From contig NZ_CAMPJO010000009.1 of NCBI RefSeq assembly GCF_946886895.1, positions 62,001 through 126,000 of the forward strand: 64,000 nt of DNA. The letters are read 5' to 3'. The notes beneath the pieces were generated by a model. The model was not told where the DNA came from and searched no databases. It was given only the letters and a program-made list of their open reading frames with translations. Source of the stretch: an uncultured Marinobacter sp. (lineage in GTDB: Bacteria; Pseudomonadota; Gammaproteobacteria; Pseudomonadales; Oleiphilaceae). Position 1 is the stretch's first letter. Every line of letters starts with the position of its first letter. Positions 53,521-60,706 of this stretch are shown here, one piece after another. A program made the position numbers and the translations under genes.

Positions 53521-54218
53521 AGCGGCCACCACTCACTGTTGAAGAAGCGGGAGGCCCATCCCATCTGGTTGGCCTGATCAAAATCCCCGGTGCCGCCATA
53601 GGCAATCCGGGCATCGGCAATACGAGTGGAAACCACCGTATTGTCGGGCTGGATGTCCTCCGGTCGGACCAGCCCGGTCACCCGGATGTACTCGTCACCG
53701 TTGGTCAACGACAGCCATTTCTCACCCCGTACCCGCAGCACACCGTTCGGGAGCACTTCGGTCACGGTTACGGTAATGCTGCCGGCCAGGCTGTTGCTCT
53801 GATCGGCCTCGGCCTCGCCCTCGAAATCCCGCTCCTGGTTGATGGACGTGGCAATGCCCAGGTTACTTTTTCCCAGAATGGTGGGCTCCGGCAGCGTGAT
53901 TTCGCTGTCTTTGGTAATGCTTGTCTCAGCGTTTTTGCTGGCCCGGGTGGATTCCCGGAGCGTAATGGTCAACACGTCACCAATATTCAGTGCCGTGGTG
54001 TCACCATAGAAATTGTAGTTCCGGGAAGACTGGAAAATGGCGCCGGATTCCGGATCCCTCTGCATCATGGCCTGGGCCCGGACCGGGGCATAGGCCGGGT
54101 CGTCCGGCATTGCCCGCGGCCGGCTCATGGCGGTACATCCCTGTAGCACAACCAGCATGCCCACCAGCGCGATAGTGGCAATACGAGAATGGCAGACGGT
54201 TGATTGGATGGGTGTCAT
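53517..54218 (-). CDS. flgH: Flagellar L-ring lipoprotein FlgH
   Basis: Forms the L ring in the outer membrane. It has 233 residues. The signal peptide ends in a lipobox (VLQGC). Family segments [20 protein letters not shown] and [27 protein letters not shown] are intact. It starts ten bases after flgG and overlaps flgI. Confidence 0.96.
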   Translation of the reverse strand: MTPIQSTVCHSRIATIALVGMLVVLQGCTAMSRPRAMPDDPAYAPVRAQAMMQRDPESGAIFQSSRNYNFYGDTTALNIGDVLTITLRESTRASKNAETSITKDSEITLPEPTILGKSNLGIATSINQERDFEGEAEADQSNSLAGSITVTVTEVLPNGVLRVRGEKWLSLTNGDEYIRVTGLVRPEDIQPDNTVVSTRIADARIAYGGTGDFDQANQMGWASRFFNSEWWPL

Positions 54219-54228
54219 GTCACTGGCC

Positions 54229-55017
54229 CTAGCCGATGTTGTTGGTAATGAACTGGAGCATCTGGTCGGTTGCGGACACCACCTTCGAGTTCATCTCGTA
54301 GGCCCGCTGGGTGGTGATCATATTCACCAGCTCTTCCACCACCTCTACGTTGGAGGCTTCCACCATGCCCTGCTCCAGGGAGCCCAGGCCGGCCAGCCCC
54401 GGCTCGCCTTCTGCCGGGTCACCGCTGGCGTTGGTGGCCTTGAACAGGTTGCCGCCAATGGCCTGAAGCCCCTGGGGGTTGACGAAATTAACCAGGGTAA
54501 TCTGACCCAGGTTCACCGGTGCCGCCTGGTCATCGGTCACCGCAGTGACCGTGCCATCCTTGCCGATGGTGATGTTGGTGGCGTTCTCGGGCACATTGAT
54601 GTTTGGTTCCAGCGCATACCCGCCCGGGGTCACCACATCACCGTCAGCGTTGAGCTGAAACTGGCCGTCCCGGGTGTAGGCAATCTGGCCGTCGGGCATC
54701 AGGATCTGCATGAAGCCGCGCCCGTCAATCGCCAGATCCAGAGGCTGCTCGGTGACTTCCAGATTGCCCTGGGAAAATTCCTTGGTGGTGCCCACTACCC
54801 GCACACCGGTACCCAGTTGCAGCCCGGACGGCAGTTCCGCGTTCTGGCCATTGAGGCCACCCGGCTGACGGTTGATCTGGTAGAGCAAATCCTGAAACAT
54901 CGCCCGGTCCCGCTTGAACCCGGTGGTATTCACGTTTGCCAGGTTGTTGGAGATGGTGGCCATCTTGGTGTCCTGGGCGCTGAGCCCGGTCTTGCTGACC
55001 CACAGAGCTGGATGCAT
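54229..55017 (-). CDS. flgG: Flagellar distal rod protein FlgG
   Basis: The distal rod subunit. It has 262 residues, the standard length. N-terminal WVSKTGLSAQDTKMATISNNLANVNTTGFK and the C-terminal ANVEVVEEL-type segment (SNVEVVEELVNMITTQRAYE) are diagnostic. An 82-base spacer with a hairpin separates it from flgF. Confidence 0.97.
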   Translation of the reverse strand: MHPALWVSKTGLSAQDTKMATISNNLANVNTTGFKRDRAMFQDLLYQINRQPGGLNGQNAELPSGLQLGTGVRVVGTTKEFSQGNLEVTEQPLDLAIDGRGFMQILMPDGQIAYTRDGQFQLNADGDVVTPGGYALEPNINVPENATNITIGKDGTVTAVTDDQAAPVNLGQITLVNFVNPQGLQAIGGNLFKATNASGDPAEGEPGLAGLGSLEQGMVEASNVEVVEELVNMITTQRAYEMNSKVVSATDQMLQFITNNIG

Positions 55018-55045
55018 TGTCTTTTCTCCTTGCCGGTGGCCGGGC

Positions 55046-55068
55046 GAGCGGCCAATATTTGCCGCTCC
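55046..55068 (-). repeat. Hairpin between flgF and flgG
   Basis: A 7-bp stem (gagcggc / gccgctc) encloses an AT-rich 8-base loop in the 82-base flgF-flgG spacer. There is no T-run, so it is more likely an mRNA processing or stability element than a terminator. Confidence 0.4.
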
Positions 55069-55099
55069 GGACCCGCCAGGGCCTTGTTTTCAACAGTTA

Positions 55100-55852
55100 T
55101 CAGAGGTTCTGCAACAGCCGTGCCGATGCCTCGGAATTCTCATTGGCGGTGGTCATTACCTTCACTTGCATTTCGTACTGACGGGACAACTGCAGGTTTG
55201 CGATCATCTCTTGCACCGCATTCACGTTAGAGCTCTCCAGAAATCCGGAGGCCACCCTCAGGGCGGCGTCCGGCGGTTCCGGCCCATCCAGTGCCTGGTC
55301 AGCCTTGCGATGCATGAACCCGTCCAACCCCTTTTCCAGAGACTCATCCGGCGGGCTCACCAGTTTCAGCCGGTCCACTTCCACCAACTGGTCGGGCGGG
55401 CCGCCCACCGGCACGATGGACAGGGTGCCATCCGCTCCGATCTGCACGTTATCGAACGGTGGCAACGCCACCGGTCCGCCGTTGCCGAGCACCATTTCAC
55501 CACTGGACAGGCGAACCAGCCCGTTCACATCCACCTGCAGGCTGCCGGTACGGGTGAACACTTCTTCGCCGAGTTCATTCTGGATTGCCAGCCAGCCCTC
55601 ACCTTTCATGGCAACGTCGAGCTTGCGACCGGTCTCCATCAGCGATCCCGCCGACAGGTCGGTGCCGGGGCGCTCGGTCATGGCGTAGGCGCGGGTGGGA
55701 TGGGACTCGCCATACACAGGCATGCTTCTGGCCTGGGCGAAGTCTCTCTTGAAGCCGTTGGTGCTCACGTTCGCCAGGTTGTTGGCGTGGGCGCGCTGGG
55801 CCAGCATGTTCTGCTTGGCACCGGACATACCGATATAGAGGGCTTTGTCCAT
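55100..55852 (-). CDS. flgF: Flagellar proximal rod protein FlgF
   Basis: A proximal rod subunit of 250 residues. N-terminal ALYIGMSGAKQNMLAQRAHANNLANVSTNGFK and C-terminal SSNVNAVQEMIANLQLSRQYEMQVK are typical. ATG with AGGAG seven bases upstream. It heads a second transcription unit, flgFGHIJKL, with its own sigma54-type promoter in the 73-base gap after flgE. Confidence 0.95.
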   Translation of the reverse strand: MDKALYIGMSGAKQNMLAQRAHANNLANVSTNGFKRDFAQARSMPVYGESHPTRAYAMTERPGTDLSAGSLMETGRKLDVAMKGEGWLAIQNELGEEVFTRTGSLQVDVNGLVRLSSGEMVLGNGGPVALPPFDNVQIGADGTLSIVPVGGPPDQLVEVDRLKLVSPPDESLEKGLDGFMHRKADQALDGPEPPDAALRVASGFLESSNVNAVQEMIANLQLSRQYEMQVKVMTTANENSEASARLLQNL

Positions 55853-55858
55853 GGGAAA

Positions 55859-55902
55859 ACTCCTGCCGGAATTCTGACTGTTTCCAGATTTCTTGCAGGA
55901 GT
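55859..55902 (-). promoter_or_regulatory. Inverted repeat that could mask the flgF ribosome binding site
   Basis: On the minus strand ACTCCTGC (55902-55895) is the exact complement of GCAGGAGT (55866-55859), which contains the flgF ribosome binding site. The arms are 28 bases apart. RNA read through from flgE would carry both arms; RNA started at the flgF promoter would carry only the second. Confidence 0.45.
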
Positions 55903-55909
55903 CATGCCA
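55894..55909 (-). promoter_or_regulatory. Sigma54-type promoter of flgF
   Basis: On the minus strand TGGCAT (55909-55904), five bases, then CTGCA (55898-55894) fits the -24/-12 pattern TGGCAC-N5-TTGCA with the GG and GC invariant bases kept. Transcription would start near 55883, 30 bases before the ATG. flgF is RpoN-dependent in pseudomonads. Confidence 0.65.
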
Positions 55910-55925
55910 TGTTCAGTTCAGCGGT

Positions 55926-57815
55926 TTACCGGAGGTTGATGATGGTCTGGGTGACCGCATCGGAGGTTTCAATGGTCTTGGCGTTGGCCTGGTAGTTGCG
56001 CTGGGCAATGATCAGGTTCACCAGTTCAGCGGACAGGTCCACGTTGGACTCTTCCAGGGAGCTGGCCTTGATGGAACCAAGGGTCCCGGTATCCGGGGCG
56101 CCGATGATCGGCTGTCCGGAATCGAAGGTTTCCACCCAGGTGGTATCGCCCACCGGCGACAGGCCGTTGGTGTTGTTGAACGCGGCCAGGGACACCTGAC
56201 CCAGGGCCTGCGACTGACCGTTGGTGTAACGGGCAAACAGCACACCCTGATCGGACACGTCCAGGCCAGACAACCGGCCTGTGGTGTATCCGTTCTGCTG
56301 CTGGTCATTCACCCCGAAGGCAGCGCCGAACTGGGTGGTATCGCCCAGGTCAATGACAAAGGCGGAGGTGGTCGGCGGCTCCGGAATCGGGGTTACCACG
56401 GTCTCGCCCGGCGCGGGCGGGCCATCGGCGCCGTTGGGCTGTCCGTCCTCACCCTTGGGAATCCAGTCGCTCACCAGGATTTCACCGTTGGGGTCGCCGT
56501 CGATGGACTGCAGCGTGCCGTCCTGGTCAAAGCGGGCGGTGTACGGCGAGGTATCGGTACCGGCCACCAGCTCGCCATCAATCTGCAGGTAGATGGACCA
56601 CTCGCTGACCCCTACTCCGTTGCCCGGAGACGGTTCCTTCACATAGAACTGGGTCAGCTCGTGGGAGTTACCCAGGCTGTCGAACACGGTGGTTGACGTG
56701 GCGTGGTTGTAGGTACGCTGATCCAGCGGATTGAACTGATTGGTGATGCGAATCGGCGAGGCATTGAACGCCGCCTGAAAATCGGCATCGGCGGTGAGGG
56801 CGTTGATCGTCGCCACCTCACGGGCCGCCGTCACATTCACCTCACCCTCAACGGTGGCACTGTTGCCACCACCGTTGCCATCGGCAAAGCTGTAATCCAG
56901 GGTTTCGCCCTGGTTATGCACCACTCGCAACACGTCGTTGCCGGCACCGTCATCCACAATCGAGGCGGAAATAGCGGTTTCGCTGGAGTTGTTCACCGAA
57001 TCAACCAGATCCTGCAGCGAATTGATGTTGTTGGTGTCCAGCGCCAGGGGCGCTCCGTTGACGTTCAGGCTGAAGGAGAAGTTGGACGCGTTCTGAATGA
57101 AGGTGTCATCCAGACCATTGAATACTGCCGTGGTTGTGGCGGAAGCGCTCAGGCCGTCGGCGTCGTTAATGGTGGCCGCGGCCTGCCGGGCGGTGGTGGC
57201 GGCGGTCAGGTCCACGGTGTAGTCCGGGCTGCCATCGGAATAGGTCACATCGAACTGCTCGCCCTGAATATCGGAAAACGCCAGCGGCCCGATATCCCGG
57301 ACACGGTTCTCCAGTACCGACTGGCGGGAATCCAGATTCAGGTCGGTTTGCAGGCTGGTGGTGCGCCTCGGCGCCAGGTTACCCGTCTCGATCTGCAGAT
57401 CACCCCGGATACCGGACAGATTGCCGTCTTCGTCGGCGGTATAGCCCTGCACCCGCATGTTCTGGTTATTCACCACGTAGCCGTCTTTATCGATACCGAA
57501 CTGGCCAGCCCGGGAATACCGGATCTCGCCGCCATTGTTCAGGATAAAGAAGCCGTCACCGCTGATGGCCATATCCAGCCCGTTATCGGTGAAGCTGATG
57601 TTGCCCTGGCCGAACGACTGCTTGACGTCCTGCACCCGCACGCCATCCCCGACGGGGTTGGTGCCGGCGCTCAGGAAGCCGCTGGCGTATAAATCCCCGA
57701 ACTGGACGCTGCTGCCCTTGAAGCCAACCGTACTGGCGTTGGCAATGTTATTGCCGGTGACGTCCAGATCAACCGATGCTGCTCTCAGGCCACTCAGCCC
57801 TGTATTAAATGCCAT
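55926..57815 (-). CDS. flgE: Flagellar hook protein FlgE (long form)
   Basis: The hook subunit, exported by the flagellar type III system. It has 629 residues, much longer than E. coli FlgE (402) or P. aeruginosa FlgE (about 460). The conserved ends (MAFNTGLSGLRAASVDLDVTGNNIANASTVGFK; SSLEESNVDLSAELVNLIIAQRNYQANAKTI) are intact; the extra length is in the Asp/Asn/Thr-rich middle, the surface-exposed D2-type region. It follows flgD by 27 bases and ends flgBCDE. Confidence 0.95.
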   Translation of the reverse strand: MAFNTGLSGLRAASVDLDVTGNNIANASTVGFKGSSVQFGDLYASGFLSAGTNPVGDGVRVQDVKQSFGQGNISFTDNGLDMAISGDGFFILNNGGEIRYSRAGQFGIDKDGYVVNNQNMRVQGYTADEDGNLSGIRGDLQIETGNLAPRRTTSLQTDLNLDSRQSVLENRVRDIGPLAFSDIQGEQFDVTYSDGSPDYTVDLTAATTARQAAATINDADGLSASATTTAVFNGLDDTFIQNASNFSFSLNVNGAPLALDTNNINSLQDLVDSVNNSSETAISASIVDDGAGNDVLRVVHNQGETLDYSFADGNGGGNSATVEGEVNVTAAREVATINALTADADFQAAFNASPIRITNQFNPLDQRTYNHATSTTVFDSLGNSHELTQFYVKEPSPGNGVGVSEWSIYLQIDGELVAGTDTSPYTARFDQDGTLQSIDGDPNGEILVSDWIPKGEDGQPNGADGPPAPGETVVTPIPEPPTTSAFVIDLGDTTQFGAAFGVNDQQQNGYTTGRLSGLDVSDQGVLFARYTNGQSQALGQVSLAAFNNTNGLSPVGDTTWVETFDSGQPIIGAPDTGTLGSIKASSLEESNVDLSAELVNLIIAQRNYQANAKTIETSDAVTQTIINLR

Positions 57816-57842
57816 GATTCACCCCCTGGTCCGACACCGGTC

Positions 57843-58520
57843 TCAGTTAATTTGCTGTACATCCGACAGGGCGATGGAACCCATGCCCGCCAGATTCAAT
57901 GTTATGGAGCCGTTCTGGCCCAGCGACACGCTGTCCACATTGGCACTGACCATAGTCGCCAGTTGCTGTGATCCCTCCGGATAGGAGGCTTCGGCCACAA
58001 TCTTGTAGGGGCCCTGCGGCAAGGGATTGCCGTTGCCGTCCTGACCGTCCCAGGTGAACGACTTCATGCCCGCCGGGCTGCTGCCCAGGTCAATCTGCCG
58101 CAAGAGCTCGCCAGCTTCATTCTGAATCGACAGTCGCACGCCACCGGTGGAAGCCGGCACATCAATGCTGCCGGTGATCTGGCCATCAGCGCCGAGAACA
58201 CCCACGCTGGACGGCGCCAGCACAGACTTGCCGACCATCGCCGAGGCCTGCAGCGCCTGGGTGGAACGGAACTGGCCAACCATGTCGTCAACATTGCCGG
58301 ACAGTTTCTGCATTTCCTCCAGAGAGCTGAACTGGGCCAACTGGGAAATGAACTCCCCGTTGTCCTGGGGCTCCAGCGGGTTCTGGTTCTTTAACTGGGC
58401 CAGCATCAGTTCCATGAACTCGTTCTTGCCCAGTTCATTGCTGTTACTTGTGCCGTTCTGCTTCTGAACCCGGTACTGGCTCAGTACATCGGCGGCGTCC
58501 GCTCCGTTAATTGCACTCAT
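57843..58520 (-). CDS. flgD: Flagellar hook cap protein FlgD
   Basis: Scaffold that caps the growing hook. It has 225 residues. The N-terminal motif LGKNEFMELMLAQLKNQNPLEPQDNGEFISQLAQFS is diagnostic. The C-terminal part holds Ig-like segments (FTWDGQDGNGNPLPQGPY). It lies between flgC and flgE. Confidence 0.96.
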   Translation of the reverse strand: MSAINGADAADVLSQYRVQKQNGTSNSNELGKNEFMELMLAQLKNQNPLEPQDNGEFISQLAQFSSLEEMQKLSGNVDDMVGQFRSTQALQASAMVGKSVLAPSSVGVLGADGQITGSIDVPASTGGVRLSIQNEAGELLRQIDLGSSPAGMKSFTWDGQDGNGNPLPQGPYKIVAEASYPEGSQQLATMVSANVDSVSLGQNGSITLNLAGMGSIALSDVQQIN

Positions 58521-58538
58521 GATCTGGTCCTCGCGCGG

Positions 58539-58979
58539 TTACTGCTGACCCAGTGTCAGGATGCGCTGCATCATGGATTTTGCCGCGTTCATAATATCCA
58601 CGTTCATCTGAAAGCTTCTGGACGACGACATCATGTCGGCCATTTCCTCCACCACATTCACATTCGGGTAGTACACGTACCCATCCTCGTTTGCCGCCGG
58701 ATGGTTTGGCTCGTAGCGCATCTGCAATTCGGCATCGCTCTCGACAATACCCAGCACCCGCACCCCGGCGCCGGGACCTTCCGCCCCCATGCCCTGCGTC
58801 CCCGGGTTCAGCATGGACTGCTGAATGGCGGCAAACACCGGTTTTCTGGCCCGGTAGGTTTCGCCGGTGCTGGAACTCGCGGTTTCCGCGTTGGCAATGT
58901 TCGAGGCCGTGGTATTCAGCCGCAGTGATTGCGCGGTCATGCCGGAGCCGGCGATATCAAAAATGTTACCCAGTGACAT
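58539..58979 (-). CDS. flgC: Flagellar proximal rod protein FlgC
   Basis: A proximal rod subunit of 146 residues. N-terminal IFDIAGSGMTAQSLRLNTTASNIANAET and C-terminal YVYYPNVNVVEEMADMMSSSRSFQMNVD are conserved. It begins 34 bases after flgB. Confidence 0.96.
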   Translation of the reverse strand: MSLGNIFDIAGSGMTAQSLRLNTTASNIANAETASSSTGETYRARKPVFAAIQQSMLNPGTQGMGAEGPGAGVRVLGIVESDAELQMRYEPNHPAANEDGYVYYPNVNVVEEMADMMSSSRSFQMNVDIMNAAKSMMQRILTLGQQ

Positions 58980-59013
58980 GGACTATCCCCTTTGCTGATC
59001 GTCTGGCTACGAC

Positions 59014-59415
59014 TTACTCGCCTTTCAGGGCTTTGGTCAGACCAGTAAATTTACTGTTCAGGAACTGAAAGCTGGCCTGGTAATCCATGGCATTGCGCAT
59101 GAACCGGCTCTGTTCGGCCTGGGTGTCAACGGTGTTGCCGTCCACCGAGGGCTGGCTCGGAACCCGGTACAGCAATTCACTATCGCCACCGGTACCGCCG
59201 GAGACATCCATGTGGCCTTCGTGGGTTTTGCTCATGGCAAACCCGCCCATGGCGTCCTGGGCCTGTTTCATCATGGCCTGGAAGTCCAGGTCCCGGGCCT
59301 TGAACCCCGGGGTGTCGGCGTTGGCAAGGTTGTTTGCCAGCACTTCCGCCCGTTTGACTCTCGCTTCCAGCGCGTGCTGGTGAATGCCAAGGGCGTTTTC
59401 GAATGAAATTGCCAT
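59014..59415 (-). CDS. flgB: Flagellar proximal rod protein FlgB
   Basis: A proximal rod subunit, 133 residues from the ATG at 59415 (MAISFENALGIHQ), supported by GGAGG just upstream; the frame opens ten codons earlier without support. Conserved segments are RAEVLANNLANADTPGFKARDLDF and the C-terminal MRNAMDYQASFQFLNSKF. First gene of flgBCDE, with a sigma54-type promoter at 59481-59495. The regulators flgA and flgM are not beside it. Confidence 0.95.
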   Translation of the reverse strand: MAISFENALGIHQHALEARVKRAEVLANNLANADTPGFKARDLDFQAMMKQAQDAMGGFAMSKTHEGHMDVSGGTGGDSELLYRVPSQPSVDGNTVDTQAEQSRFMRNAMDYQASFQFLNSKFTGLTKALKGE

Positions 59416-59479
59416 ACTGCCTCCGAAACCTGTACCGACACTCACAAACGTTGCCGGTTTTGCGCTATGGCAGGACTAA

Positions 59480-59495
59480 AGCAATGCCAATGCCA
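59480..59495 (-). promoter_or_regulatory. Sigma54-type promoter of flgBCDE
   Basis: On the minus strand TGGCAT (59495-59490), five bases, then TTGCT (59484-59480) matches TGGCAC-N5-TTGCW with one mismatch. The predicted start is near 59469, about 54 bases before the flgB ATG. Confidence 0.8.
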
Positions 59496-59585
59496 GATTT
59501 CGGGAGGCCTTGAGTGGCGGGCGTTTGCGGGACAACGAAGCAGAAAACCAGGGGCGGCCGGGGGAAAAGCGGCAAGCTGTTTCCC

Positions 59586-60134
59586 CTACCACCGGGTCGC
59601 GAATTCGCTCACCGCCGGGCGGGGTACCGGGGGCTTGCTGTCGGCGACCGTACCGGTGTACAGAAAGCCGGTGATGGACTCGTGCTCGCCGAGCCCCAGG
59701 GCCTCATGCACGGCGGCGTGATAGGCCACGGGGCCGGTGCGCCACATCACGCCATAGCCGGCGTCCTGAAGCGCCAGTTCCAGCAGGACCATGCCGGTGG
59801 CTGCAGACATCACCTGCTCGATCTCGGGGACTTTCGGGTGCGCCGTGGGAGAAGCAATGCCCACAATCACCATCGGCGCCCGCAGCGGGGAGCACCGCAG
59901 TTTTTCGATTTTTTTCTCGTCGCTGTTGTTGGCGCAGGTGGCGGCAAACACTTCCCCGAGTGCCTGCAATCGCTCGCCCTCGATAACCAGGTACCGCCAG
60001 GGCCGGAGCAAGGCGTGGTCCGGTGCCCGGGCGGCACAGGCGAAGGCCTGTTCCAGGGTGGCGGTATCCGGGGCCGGGGCTTCCAGCCGGGGTTCTGATG
60101 AGCGATTCAGTATGAATTCCGTTACAGCTGTCAT
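59586..60134 (-). CDS. Nitroreductase family protein (YdjA-like)
   Basis: A 182-residue FMN-dependent nitroreductase-fold protein of the short YdjA type. It has an FMN-phosphate arginine region (FILNRSSEPRLEAPAPD) near the N-terminus, ARAPDHALLRPWRYLVIEG, and AATGMVLLELALQDAGYGVMWRTG. The natural substrate is unknown. It precedes flgB by 170 bases on the same strand, but the sigma54 promoter of flgB makes co-regulation unnecessary. Confidence 0.9.
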   Translation of the reverse strand: MTAVTEFILNRSSEPRLEAPAPDTATLEQAFACAARAPDHALLRPWRYLVIEGERLQALGEVFAATCANNSDEKKIEKLRCSPLRAPMVIVGIASPTAHPKVPEIEQVMSAATGMVLLELALQDAGYGVMWRTGPVAYHAAVHEALGLGEHESITGFLYTGTVADSKPPVPRPAVSEFATRW

Positions 60135-60175
60135 ATGAGGTCTCTGGCTCCAGGTGTTAATTTAAGCTGGTGCAT

Positions 60176-60282
60176 AAGCAATCGGGTGGGGCCTTCCAAA
60201 ATACGCTGTAAATACATCCATGTACGCTCGGCTCCGCCATCCATGGCTCCGCACGATTTTGGAAGGCCCCACCCGATTGCTT
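60176..60282. repeat. 27-bp perfect inverted repeat around a 53-bp core
   Basis: aagcaatcgggtggggcc... (60176-60202) is repeated exactly as its complement at 60256-60282. The 53-base core contains short related words (tccatgtacgctcggctccg and tccatggctccgc). The unit of about 107 bases has no coding frame and sits between two divergent genes. It resembles an intergenic REP- or MITE-like element and would form a very stable RNA hairpin in either direction. Confidence 0.8.
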
Positions 60283-60297
60283 CTCTCCACACCACAG

Positions 60298-60326
60298 TTA
60301 ACATCCCTGTGAATTGTGGGTTATAC
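60298..60326 (+). promoter_or_regulatory. Promoter of the DUF962-cyclase pair
   Basis: TTAACA (60298-60303), a 17-base spacer and TTATAC (60321-60326), with a predicted start near 60333, 61 bases before the ATG at 60394. Confidence 0.6.
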
Positions 60327-60393
60327 GTAATACTGTTAACCTTTAGTCGTAGTCCATCCGCCAAAAATCAAAAAACGATGCGGTATCAGCACA

Positions 60394-60705
60394 ATGAGTG
60401 ACCAACGAACGTTTAGCAACTTTTCAGAATTCTATCCCTACTACCTGGAAGAACACAGCAACATTACCTGTCGCCGGCTTCATTTTGCCGGCAGTCTGCT
60501 GGTGATCATTGTCGCGCTCTGGGCCATTGGCTCCGGAAAGCTGGTGTGGCTGTGGCTGCTGCCGGTTATCGGGTACGGGTTTGCCTGGGTTGGTCACTAT
60601 AAGTTCGAGAAGAACCGGCCTGCAACCTTCAAACACCCGCTGTACAGCCTGATGGGTGACTGGGTGATGTTCCGGGACATGCTCACTGGCCGGATTCCGT
60701 TCTGA
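60394..60705 (+). CDS. DUF962 / Mpo1-like membrane protein
   Basis: A 103-residue protein with two predicted transmembrane helices (about 31-47 and 49-66). It carries the DUF962 signature: FYPYYLEEHSNITCRRLHFAG with paired histidines, then GHYKFEKNRPATFKHPLYSLMGDWVMF. The yeast homologue Mpo1 is a dioxygenase of 2-hydroxy fatty acids with metal-binding histidines; the bacterial role is not known. One base separates its stop from the ATG of the cyclase gene, so the two are coupled. Confidence 0.88.
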   Translation: MSDQRTFSNFSEFYPYYLEEHSNITCRRLHFAGSLLVIIVALWAIGSGKLVWLWLLPVIGYGFAWVGHYKFEKNRPATFKHPLYSLMGDWVMFRDMLTGRIPF

Positions 60706-60706
60706 G

